The position numbers were made by a program, and so were the translations under genes. The notes beneath the pieces were generated by a model. It did no database searches. It was not told where the DNA came from and saw only the letters and a program-made list of their open reading frames with translations. Shown here piece by piece: positions 34,160-42,111 of a stretch of 64,000 nucleotides of DNA. Position 1 is the stretch's first letter; every line of letters starts with the position of its first letter. The stretch comes from CAWGET01 sp963821715 (GTDB taxonomy: Bacteria > Bacteroidota > Ignavibacteria > Ignavibacteriales > Melioribacteraceae). The stretch spans positions 186,001 to 250,000 of the forward strand of contig CAWGET010000001.1 of assembly GCA_963821715.1 (NCBI GenBank), in the 5' to 3' direction.

Positions 34160-36085
34160 TTAGTAATTTATTTTCAAACCAAAGTAAAACGCTCTTCCCA
34201 AAGTTCCGTAAAAAAGAACTTCCTGATAATCTTTATCAAAAAGATTATCCACCTTGCCGAAGATATCTATGTTATCAGTTAAAGTAAAAGCGGCATTTAA
34301 ATCGGTTAAAGTATAAGGAGCAAGTTCAATTCGCTCAAATGGAAAAATCGAAAAATTCTTATCGTCTCTTGCTCCGATGAATCTCACATCTGCGCCGATG
34401 AAAAACTGATCATTCAAATCATAATCAACGCTAAGAAGCGCTTTGTTTTGTGGTCGGCGCAAAAGCTTTAAATCATAATCATCGCTTCCCGCGCTTTTAT
34501 CTTTCGAAACTGTGTAAGTGTAAGAGCCTTTAATCCGGAAGTTATAAAGATCACCGATCTCAAATCCTGCTTCCAGTCCGTACGTTTCCGCTTCAGCAAT
34601 ATTTACTGTTCTAAAATTTTCATCGAATCCGAAAATATCTTCAAATGAATTCCTGAAATAAACCAGCTCAAAATTCAATTCTTTTTTAAAAAGAACTGTT
34701 GAATTCCCGCGTCCCAACCAATACTTTTTTCCGGCTGAAGGTCCGGATTTCCGAACGCCGGGTCGAATAGATAAAATAGTGACGGCGCTTTGAATCCCGT
34801 TCCATAAGTCGCTTTAAACTTTGTATTAGTCGATTGTAAAAAATATGCTGAAGCCAAACGGTAAGTAAAAATTGATCCGAACTTTTCATGATTATCATAC
34901 CGAACGCCAAGCGTGGTATGAAGATTACCCAAAAGTTGAGATTGATCTTGAATATAGATTCCGTTGTTCCAGACAGACGACTCAGGAAATACAGTCGAAT
35001 AAGGACCGAACTCGCTCTCGGAAAAATAATCGGTGTTCGCTTTTTCCGTTTCTCTTTCAATGCCGAATGTTAAAACATTTTTATCGGACAAATAAAAATT
35101 ATTCTGCCATTCGAATTTAAGACGCGCGGCGCTATTGTGAGTGCGGGAAGAAGTAAATAAATTTCTTTCATCCGTTTCGTCCAAACCGTTACTTATTTTT
35201 CTTATGTATGATGAACTGAATTTTGTCTTCCAGAAATCTTCTAAAAGAAGTGATTTGATTTCTCCTTTAAAAAGCTGCTCTTGATTTTTCAATGTATAAT
35301 TGGGATCGTCTCCCAACCGGTCCGAATGATCAAGATCATTTTCGGAACTCATGAACCGGTAAGAAAAATTTATGTCGGATGACGAACCGACTTCAAAACC
35401 TACGTTAGCAGAAAAAGAATTACTGGAGTAGCTGTCCTTTTCATCGCTTTCAGGCTGTTTCGTTTATTACCGAAATTCCGTCGGTATAAATTCTTGAAAA
35501 ACCTGCCGAATAATTCATTGCCTTATATTTACCTGAAGCGCTTAGATTTCCGCGGAAATGTTTGTTCGAACCGGCTTCGGTTAATAGTGAGACTCCCGGT
35601 GAACCAGCTCCTGTTCTTGTAATTATGTTAATTACTCCGGCCATCGCGTCGGTTCCGTAAAGTGTGCTTTGCGGTCCGCGTACAATTTCAATCCTCTCGA
35701 TGTTATTTGTCTGAAGCATCGAAAGATCGTAGGCGTTATTCGGCGAACTCGGATCGTTCATCTCCACGCCGTCGATTAATACAAGAGTATGATTGGAGTT
35801 TGCGCCGCGGATGAAAAAGTTAGATAGCTTGCCCGGACCGCCTTGCTGAACTATCGCGATGCCGGTCTCGTCCTTTATTAAATCCACAACACTGTTTTTG
35901 TGGGACCGAGCGATTTCTTCAGCATCGATAATCGTAATCGAACTTGCCAGTTCGCTGGCAGGTGTTTCGGTTTTGGTGGCTGTCACCACAATCTCCGGGA
36001 GTTTACTTTTACGGATATCTTGTTGAGCGAAAAATAAATTTGCGCTGAGAAAAAAGATAAAAAGAAACTTGGAAAAATTTAACAT
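34160..36085 (-). pseudogene. btuB: BtuB-like TonB-dependent receptor, interrupted by two 1-nt indels
   Basis: Three overlapping open segments make one receptor of about 640 residues. The first (36085 to about 35465) has a signal peptide, TonB box-like LPEIVVTATKTETP, and the plug with NFFIRGANSNHTLVLIDGVE and RIEIVRGPQSTLYGTDAMAGV. The second (about 35464 to 34695) and third (about 34694 to 34160) are barrel strands ending KVDNLFDKDYQEVL ... GLKINY. Between segments 1 and 2 there is one A too many (TAATAAACG); between 2 and 3 one A too few in an A6 run. Correcting both restores an uninterrupted frame. The upstream cobalamin riboswitch indicates uptake of vitamin B12 or a related corrinoid. 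AAGGAG (36099-36094) is the ribosome-binding site. Confidence 0.88.
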
Positions 36086-36086
36086 T

Positions 36087-36138
36087 GAAGTTACTCCTTA
36101 TAAAAAAAAGATTAAGAATGTAACTTCGTGGGAAGGAG
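36087..36138 (-). promoter_or_regulatory. Putative expression platform masking the btuB ribosome-binding site
   Basis: On the minus strand the order is CTCCTT (36138-36133), GAAGTTAC (36127-36120), AAGGAG (36099-36094, the ribosome-binding site), TAACTTC (36093-36087), then ATG. CTCCTT is the exact complement of the ribosome-binding site, and GAAGTTA is the exact complement of the stretch before the ATG. The two pairings cross and therefore exclude each other in a simple fold, which is what a translational riboswitch needs. Confidence 0.5.
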
Positions 36139-36180
36139 AAAAATTGATTCAAAAAAATGAATCTTTTTAAATGTAAATGC

Positions 36181-36199
36181 AACCTTTCCCGCGAAGGTT
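36181..36199. other. Hairpin between riboswitch and btuB
   Basis: AACCTT and AAGGTT flank TCCCGCG. It lies just downstream (minus strand) of the riboswitch aptamer. Without an adjacent T run it is more likely a spacer stem or part of the switch than a terminator. Confidence 0.4.
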
Positions 36200-36211
36200 T
36201 TATTGTTTTAA

Positions 36212-36345
36212 TTTACGGCAGGTCTCCTGGCTTAAGACAAGAGTTAACGCCTTCCCGTTCTTTACGAACAGTGGCATTTGTTAACTATGTAAGTCTATTA
36301 CAGTTGCGGGGCAGCGCCGGATTCTCACCGGTTTCCCTTTTAATT
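36212..36345 (-). promoter_or_regulatory. Cobalamin riboswitch
   Basis: Read on the minus strand, the conserved blocks occur in the right order: AAAAGGGAAACCGGTGAGAA, TCCGGCGCTGCCCCGCAACTG (the B12 box region), a variable peripheral stem around CTGTTCGTAAAGAACGG, and the closing GCCAGGAGACCTGCC. This is a textbook adenosylcobalamin/cobalamin aptamer. It lies about 130 nt upstream of the BtuB-like gene and should repress it when cobalamin is plentiful. Aptamer ends are approximate. Confidence 0.93.
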
Positions 36346-36402
36346 TTCAACCGAAAATTATTTAATGAACTACTTCTAAGGTATAGAAGATTTTTATTAT
36401 TA

Positions 36403-36410
36403 CAAAATTA
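36403..36410 (-). promoter_or_regulatory. Candidate -7 element of the riboswitch/btuB transcript
   Basis: The minus strand reads TAATTTTG, an exact TAnnTTTG, about 60 nt before the aptamer. The implied start near 36396 would place the whole aptamer in the leader. No good TTG at -33. Confidence 0.4.
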
Positions 36411-36636
36411 TTTTTGCTAAAAGTTAAACGGAGAGCTGGCTGATAAACGCGAAAACTTCAGCTGCGTCGGTTTCTCTGGCATTAATTAATATTGAAAAAT
36501 ATTTATTTTGATATTAAAACCTAATTACCTTATTTTAATTGCATAAAATATTGCTCATCAAAAATTATAATGATTATTTCATATCTAAAAACGTTTGGAT
36601 TTTTCTCAATACTTAACCTTGTAAAGGAGGACTTTA

Positions 36637-37299
36637 ATGGGGTGGCTTACTAAGAGTCTCAGTTCTTCAATCGGCAAAAAGTTTTTAATGGCTTTAACCG
36701 GAGTTTTTCTGATTGTTTTTTTGATTGTTCATTTGTTCGGTAATCTATTTCTTTATTGGGGCGACAACGGAACGGCTTTTAATAATTACGCCGCCACGCT
36801 AAGAGGAGTACCTTATATTATCGCAATTGAAATGATCTTGTTTGTTTTATTTATTCTGCACGCTATTTACGGTACAACAGTTTGGCTGGAAAATCGCAAA
36901 GCAAAATCTAAAAAATATGCTGTTAACGCAAAAAGCGAAAACAGCTCCATCTTTTCCAGAACTATGTTTGTTACCGGAAGTATCATTTTCATTTTCCTCG
37001 TTATTCATTTGCGCGATTTTTGGTTCACGGGAGTTTTCGGAGCGCACGAAGAATCTCTTTACGAAATTGTCGTTGAAGCTTTTTCCAGTCCGATTTATTC
37101 CGGATTTTACATCGCTGCGATGATACTTCTTTTCTTTCATTTGAATCATGCGTTTCAAAGCGCTTTCCAGACATTCGGATGGAATCACAAAAAATATTTT
37201 CCGTTTATTAAAAGTCTCGGCACAATATACGCTATTGTTATGGGACTCGGATTTATTTCATTCCCGGTATATTTCTTATTTTTCTACGGAGGCAACTAA
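36637..37299 (+). CDS. sdhC: Succinate dehydrogenase/fumarate reductase cytochrome b subunit (type B)
   Basis: 220 residues with five membrane helices, typical of the di-haem type B membrane anchor. Visible features are SSSIGKKFLMALTGVFLIVF, an early haem-ligand histidine in FLIVHLFGN, HAIYGTTVWLENRKAK, FLVIHLRDFWF and FFHLNHAFQSAFQTFG. AAAGGAGG precedes the ATG. It anchors SdhAB to the membrane and passes electrons to menaquinone. The stop overlaps the sdhA start (TAATG). Confidence 0.96.
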   Translation: MGWLTKSLSSSIGKKFLMALTGVFLIVFLIVHLFGNLFLYWGDNGTAFNNYAATLRGVPYIIAIEMILFVLFILHAIYGTTVWLENRKAKSKKYAVNAKSENSSIFSRTMFVTGSIIFIFLVIHLRDFWFTGVFGAHEESLYEIVVEAFSSPIYSGFYIAAMILLFFHLNHAFQSAFQTFGWNHKKYFPFIKSLGTIYAIVMGLGFISFPVYFLFFYGGN

Positions 37300-39209
37300 T
37301 GGTAAAATTAGATCCTAAAATTCCTAAAGGAAATATTGCCGACAAATGGACAAATCATAAATTCAATATAAAATTAGTTAACCCGGCAAATAAAAGAAAA
37401 TATGACATTATTGTAATCGGTACAGGACTTGCGGGAGCTTCTGCATCCGCTACATTGGCTGAACTGGGATACAATGTAAAAGCGTTTAGTTTTCACGATA
37501 GCGCAAGACGCGCGCACAGTATAGCGGCGCAGGGTGGAATTAACGCAGCAAAAAATTATCAGAACGACGGCGATTCTGTTTACAGATTATTTTATGATAC
37601 CGTAAAAGGGGGAGATTACAGGGCGCGAGAAGCCAATGTTTACAGGCTTGCCGAAGTAAGCAACAATATTATCGATCAATGCGTCGCGCAGGGAGTTCCA
37701 TTTGCCCGCGAATACGGCGGAATGTTGGATAACCGGTCGTTTGGCGGTGCTCAGGTTTCAAGAACTTTTTATGCACGAGGACAAACAGGACAGCAATTAT
37801 TGATAGGCGCTGTAAGCGCTTTGAACCGCCAGATAGGTCTGGGTAAAGTAAAAATGTTCAACAGGAAAGAGATGCTTGAACTGGTAGTTGAGGAGGGTTA
37901 TGCCAGAGGAATTATTGTGCGGGATCTTGTAACGGGAGAGATTGAAAGACATTCCGCGCACGCTGTAATTATGGCTACCGGCGGATATTCCAATGTATTC
38001 TTTTTATCCACAAACGCGATGAACAGCAACGCTACAGCGGTTTGGCGGGCGCATAAAGAAGGCGCATTATTCGCTAATCCATGCTTTACTCAAATTCATC
38101 CTACGGCTTTGCCTGTTCACGGAGAAGGTCAATCCAAACTAACTTTGATGAGCGAAAGTTTAAGGAACGACGGAAGGATCTGGGTTTCCAAAAAGGAAAA
38201 TGATAAGAGAAAACCGGAAGACATTCCAGAAGAAGAAAGAGATTATTATCTCGAGAGGAAATATCCTTCATTTGGAAATTTAACACCTCGCGATATCGCA
38301 TCCCGAAATGCTAAAGAAGTTTCCGACGAAGGAAGGGGAGTTGCCGGTGGAGAAGCAGTTTACCTCGACTTTGCAGACGCCATAAACCGTCTAGGCCAAC
38401 ACGTCATCGAAGAAAGGTATGGAAACTTATTTGAAATTTATGAAACGATAACAGGCGATAATCCTTATAAAACTCCGATGAAAATTTATCCCGCGCCGCA
38501 TTATACAATGGGCGGATTATGGGTAGATTATAATTTAATGAGTACAATTCCGGGACTTTTTGTATTGGGTGAAGCAAACTTCTCCGATCACGGGGCTAAC
38601 AGATTGGGGGCCTCGGCTCTAATGCAAGGTTTGGCCGACGGATATTTTGTTATTCCTTATACGATCGGAAATTATCTTGCGTCTCAGAAACCGGAAAAAT
38701 TGAGCGTAGACCATGCCGCCTTCAAGAAAAAAGAAGAGAAGGTTAATGACCTCGTTACAAAACTACTTTCCAACAACGGGAATAAAACTGTCGACGAAAT
38801 CCATAAAGAGCTCGGCAGAATAATGTGGAATAAAGTTGGAATGGCGCGTAAAGCCGAAGGATTAAAAGAGGCAATTGATGAGATAAAAGAATTGCGAGAG
38901 GATTTCTGGAAGAACGTAAAAGTAGTTGGCGAAGCGAAAGACATAAATCAGAATTTGGAAAGAGCCGGAAGAGTGGCAGATTATCTGGAACTCGGTGAGT
39001 TAATGGCGAGAGATGCATTGAACAGGGAAGAATCGGCCGGCGGACATTTCCGTGTTGAACATCAGACCGAAGAAGGTGAAGCGAAAAGAGACGATGAAAA
39101 CTATGCCTACGTTGCCGCTTGGGAATTTGTGGATGTCGGCAAATGGAATCTTCATAAGGAAGATCTGGTTTTCGAAAATGTTCAATTATCGCAAAGGAGT
39201 TACAAGTAA
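37299..39209 (+). CDS. sdhA: Succinate dehydrogenase/fumarate reductase flavoprotein subunit
   Basis: 636 residues. The FAD dinucleotide fold is at residues about 30-60 (DIIVIGTGLAGASASATLAE), with the covalent-FAD histidine in SIAAQGG context (RRAHSIAAQGGINAAKN). The substrate-site HPTALP motif, RNDGRIW and the NRLGASALMQGLADGYF C-terminal FAD contact are all present. It oxidises succinate to fumarate, or the reverse under anaerobic conditions. Stop overlaps sdhB start (TAATG). Confidence 0.98.
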   Translation: MVKLDPKIPKGNIADKWTNHKFNIKLVNPANKRKYDIIVIGTGLAGASASATLAELGYNVKAFSFHDSARRAHSIAAQGGINAAKNYQNDGDSVYRLFYDTVKGGDYRAREANVYRLAEVSNNIIDQCVAQGVPFAREYGGMLDNRSFGGAQVSRTFYARGQTGQQLLIGAVSALNRQIGLGKVKMFNRKEMLELVVEEGYARGIIVRDLVTGEIERHSAHAVIMATGGYSNVFFLSTNAMNSNATAVWRAHKEGALFANPCFTQIHPTALPVHGEGQSKLTLMSESLRNDGRIWVSKKENDKRKPEDIPEEERDYYLERKYPSFGNLTPRDIASRNAKEVSDEGRGVAGGEAVYLDFADAINRLGQHVIEERYGNLFEIYETITGDNPYKTPMKIYPAPHYTMGGLWVDYNLMSTIPGLFVLGEANFSDHGANRLGASALMQGLADGYFVIPYTIGNYLASQKPEKLSVDHAAFKKKEEKVNDLVTKLLSNNGNKTVDEIHKELGRIMWNKVGMARKAEGLKEAIDEIKELREDFWKNVKVVGEAKDINQNLERAGRVADYLELGELMARDALNREESAGGHFRVEHQTEEGEAKRDDENYAYVAAWEFVDVGKWNLHKEDLVFENVQLSQRSYK

Positions 39210-39979
39210 TGGAAAACAAAGATATAAATTTAACTCTTAAGATCTGGAGGCAGAAAAATAATTCCGCTAAAGGAAAATTTGTAGATTACAAAGTTACTGT
39301 AAGTCCCGAGGTTTCGTTTCTAGAAATGTTGGACGAATTGAACAACGGCCTGGAGCATAAAGGAGAGGAACCGGTTGCATTCGAAAGCGATTGCCGCGAA
39401 GGAATTTGCGGAACCTGCGGACTTGTAATAAACGGAAGACCGCACGGACCGCTGCGCGGAATAGCGACATGCCAGCTTCATATGCGTAACTTCAAAGACG
39501 GCGATTCAATTTATGTAGAACCATTCCGCGCAAAATCATTCCCTGTTTTGAAAGATCTTATTGTTAACCGGGAAGCTTTCAATCAAATTATGTACGCGGG
39601 TGGATTTATATCGGCTAATACAGGAGGCGTGCCGGACGCAAATGAAATTTTAATTTCGAAGGAAGCTTCTTCCGAAGCAATGGACGCTGCGAGCTGTATT
39701 GCTTGCGGAGCCTGCGTTGCAGCTTGCAAAAACGCTTCTGCAATGTTGTTTGTTAGCGCTAAAGTTTCTCATCTCGCAAAACTTCCGCAAGGTCAGCCGG
39801 AAAGGTTTAAACGAGTGGAAGCGATGGTGGCGAAAATGGACGAAATGGGATTCGGGAACTGCAGTAACACTTACGCCTGCGAAGCCGAATGTCCGAAATT
39901 AATTTCCGTAAAAAACATCGCAAAGATGAACAGAGAATATTATAGTGCGAAGGCGAAATCGAAATTAGTGGAAGCGTAA
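39209..39979 (+). CDS. sdhB: Succinate dehydrogenase/fumarate reductase iron-sulfur subunit
   Basis: 256 residues. The N-terminal 2Fe-2S domain has SDCREGICGTCGL (about 60-73) and a later cysteine in ATCQLHM. The C-terminal domain has CIACGACVAACKNAS (about 163-177) and the CSNTYACEAECPK pattern for the 4Fe-4S and 3Fe-4S clusters. It conducts electrons from SdhA FAD to SdhC. It closes a compact sdhCAB operon without sdhD, as expected for type B enzymes. Confidence 0.98.
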   Translation: MENKDINLTLKIWRQKNNSAKGKFVDYKVTVSPEVSFLEMLDELNNGLEHKGEEPVAFESDCREGICGTCGLVINGRPHGPLRGIATCQLHMRNFKDGDSIYVEPFRAKSFPVLKDLIVNREAFNQIMYAGGFISANTGGVPDANEILISKEASSEAMDAASCIACGACVAACKNASAMLFVSAKVSHLAKLPQGQPERFKRVEAMVAKMDEMGFGNCSNTYACEAECPKLISVKNIAKMNREYYSAKAKSKLVEA

Positions 39980-40048
39980 TTTATTATTGCGAAGCGATGC
40001 CTTCGGCTGAAAGGTTGACTATTAAATAGATTGTTTATCGTAAAAATT

Positions 40049-40072
40049 GCGCCGGAACTTAGATTCCGGCGC
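40049..40072. terminator. Hairpin terminator between sdhB and adk, probably bidirectional
   Basis: GCGCCGGAA (40049-40057) and TTCCGGCGC (40064-40072) form a perfect 9-bp GC-rich stem around CTTAGA. T/A-rich flanks lie on both sides. It is 70 nt after the sdhB stop and 32 nt after the adk stop on the opposite strand. Confidence 0.65.
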
Positions 40073-40103
40073 TTTACAATTCCGTCACGCGTCTCGCTGA
40101 AAT

Positions 40104-40754
40104 TTATTCTTTCCCCAACTTATTCAAAATATCTTCTGTCACTTCATCAACAGGTTTATCACCTTCAATAAAAGTAATTTGCGCGTTGGGATTTCTTTTG
40201 TAGTAATTTAAAACGTGGCGCGTAGTTTTTTTGTAAATTTTCAAGCGGTTTCTTATAACTTTTTCTTCATCATCTTTTCTTCGTATCAAAGTTTTTTCCG
40301 CATGGCAAACGGGGCAAACATTTTCATCTGTAATTTCTACCATACTTACAATCGACCCGCAATTAGCGCAGGTTCGCCGATTGGATAAACGCTCAACAAT
40401 AACATCGTCGTCCACGGACAAAACCAGTAAACACGGTTCATTTTTCCCAATTTCTTTAAGTATATCATCCAGCAGCTTAGCCTGGTGCAGTGTTCTTGGG
40501 AATCCGTCTAAGAGAAAACCATTTTCGCTTCCGCTAAGCAGCACAGATTTTACTACACCACTTATCACTTCGTCGGGAACTAATTCTCCTTTATCCATCA
40601 AAACTTTAGCTTTCAAACCTAAATCGGTTTTGGTTCTTATGGCTTCCCTCAAAATATCGCCGGTTGAAATATGCGGTATATTTAATTTAGCCGATAAAAT
40701 TTTTGCCTGAGTTCCTTTACCAACGCCCGGCGCTCCGAAAATGATTAGCTGCAT
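40104..40754 (-). CDS. adk: Adenylate kinase with zinc-binding lid
   Basis: 216 residues. P-loop GAPGVGKGTQA (residues 7-17), the AMP-binding STGDILREAI region and the DGFPRT motif are clear. The lid carries a four-cysteine zinc site C-x2-C ... C-x2-C (CANCGS and CPVCHAE, about 130-150), as in many Gram-positive and Bacteroidota-type enzymes and unlike E. coli. Interconverts ATP + AMP and 2 ADP. Probably cotranscribed with the upstream tadA (10-nt gap). Confidence 0.98.
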   Translation of the reverse strand: MQLIIFGAPGVGKGTQAKILSAKLNIPHISTGDILREAIRTKTDLGLKAKVLMDKGELVPDEVISGVVKSVLLSGSENGFLLDGFPRTLHQAKLLDDILKEIGKNEPCLLVLSVDDDVIVERLSNRRTCANCGSIVSMVEITDENVCPVCHAEKTLIRRKDDEEKVIRNRLKIYKKTTRHVLNYYKRNPNAQITFIEGDKPVDEVTEDILNKLGKE

Positions 40755-40764
40755 ATGTTAACCT

Positions 40765-41241
40765 TCAGTTTAAATTTTTTAGATTTCTTTTTTTTCTAAA
40801 ATAGCTCTGAATTAAATTTTTACTCTCTTCGGCATATACGCCGGAAAATACTTTCAATGTATGATTATATTTTGAATCTTCAAGTAAATTATATAAGGAT
40901 CCGGCGGCTCCGAACTTCGGCTCGAATGTTCCGAAATAAACATTTCTAAATCTGGAAAGAAGAATGGCACCGGCGCACATAACGCAAGGTTCGATTGTTA
41001 TGTAAATATCACAGTCGTCTAAAAATTTTGTTTTAAGATGATTGGAAGCCGAAGTTATTGCGATCATCTCAGCGTGAGCGGTCGGGTCTTTTAGAAGTTC
41101 CACTTGATTATACGCTTTTCCGATGATCCGGTTTTTATGCACTACAACAGCTCCGATCGGAATTTCGTCCAACTCCAGAGCTTTTTCAGCTTCGGTGAGT
41201 GCGCTAAACATGAATTTATAAACGTGTTCGGGGAAAAGCAA
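40765..41241 (-). CDS. tadA: tRNA-specific adenosine deaminase
   Basis: About 158 residues. The zinc deaminase motifs are HAE (in PTAHAEMIAI, catalytic glutamate) and PCVMC (EPCVMCAGAILL), plus SRFRNVYFG. It converts A34 of tRNA-Arg(ACG) to inosine; that tRNA gene lies in the same window (55476). The start is uncertain. Alignment to known TadA suggests the protein begins shortly before FPEHVYKFMFSALTEAEKA, so I chose the TTG at 41241. The alternatives are a TTG at 41298 and the ATG at 41211, the last of which would cut helix 1. Confidence 0.93.
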   Translation of the reverse strand: MLFPEHVYKFMFSALTEAEKALELDEIPIGAVVVHKNRIIGKAYNQVELLKDPTAHAEMIAITSASNHLKTKFLDDCDIYITIEPCVMCAGAILLSRFRNVYFGTFEPKFGAAGSLYNLLEDSKYNHTLKVFSGVYAEESKNLIQSYFRKKRNLKNLN

Positions 41242-41382
41242 TATTAAGAAATCATTGTTATTAAAACGAAAGATATTAAGATATGATTTTTGAAACAAGA
41301 AAAAAAATATTTCAAGATCACAAAATTGAATTAAAATGGAATTTATTTTTTAGGTTTTTTTAACATTAGCAGAGATGCTGCA

Positions 41383-41973
41383 TTATAAATCCAAGACGCT
41401 CCAGTCAAACCTGATTCCTAACTTTATTAGGGAATGCAAATAGCCGACCCCGGAAGTATCCATCTGATTATAAGACCAGCTAATTCGGCTATCTGAGTTT
41501 ACGGTAAATAGATAAACTAATTCTACACTTGTAACGCGGGTAAGATTTTTCCCGATTCCTAGACCAAGAAGATGCAGAGTGTTCATAATATTCCCGCTGG
41601 AATTTCCTCCTGAATTGTCGTTAAAATGCACTAAATAAGGCGCAATCAATTGAGTGCCGTTCGGAAACCGATATCTCAATTCAGCTCCGAACTGAGAGCC
41701 AAACATATCGGGAAAAGCAAGGAGCCCGGCTTTTAAATTTGCTGAAATCTTCTTTGAAAAAGTTACTCCCAAATTCAAGTGATAGCCTATCGGCAAGGGA
41801 ACGAATGCAAAATCGGTGGATTTGTTCTTCTCAACTCCGGTCACGGGATTAAATGTTTTATGGTCCCTAATAAAACCGTAAGCATTTATATCCAAACCTA
41901 TATTTAAACTCTGCCCGGATATCGAAGAAAGGGATGTTATTAAAACAAAAAGAACAGCGCTCAAGAACTTCAT
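41383..41973 (-). CDS. Small outer-membrane barrel-like protein, paralogue B
   Basis: 196 residues, clearly homologous along its whole length to the protein at 33518-34096. Shared words are QSLNIGLDINAYGFIRD, VPLPIGYHLNLG, a DNSGGNSSGN turn, NTLHLLGLGIGKNL, TSVELVYL and a terminal SLIKLGIRFDWSVLD. It has a signal peptide (about 1-20). Unlike paralogue A it has no small lipoprotein gene in front of it. The function is unknown; alternating beta pattern and export suggest an outer-membrane barrel. Confidence 0.75.
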   Translation of the reverse strand: MKFLSAVLFVLITSLSSISGQSLNIGLDINAYGFIRDHKTFNPVTGVEKNKSTDFAFVPLPIGYHLNLGVTFSKKISANLKAGLLAFPDMFGSQFGAELRYRFPNGTQLIAPYLVHFNDNSGGNSSGNIMNTLHLLGLGIGKNLTRVTSVELVYLFTVNSDSRISWSYNQMDTSGVGYLHSLIKLGIRFDWSVLDL

Positions 41974-42031
41974 AAAATTCTCAAATTATTTGATGTGTTT
42001 TTTTTGTGAAGCCGGAATTATTATATATTTG

Positions 42032-42104
42032 TACGCCCGGAAGGATTCGAACCCTCAACCCTCTGATCCGAAGTCAGATGCTCTATCCATTGAGCTACGG
42101 ACGC
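42032..42104 (-). tRNA. tRNA-Arg (anticodon UCG)
   Basis: 73-nt cloverleaf on the minus strand. The acceptor arm GCGTCCG pairs with CGGGCGT (two G-T wobbles). The D-arm is AGCTCAATGGATAGAGC, the anticodon stem TCTGA/TCAGA with loop CTTCGGA gives anticodon TCG, and the T-loop is TTCGAAT. The CCA end is not encoded. It reads CGA and probably other CGN codons. Confidence 0.95.
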
Positions 42105-42111
42105 ATTATTT

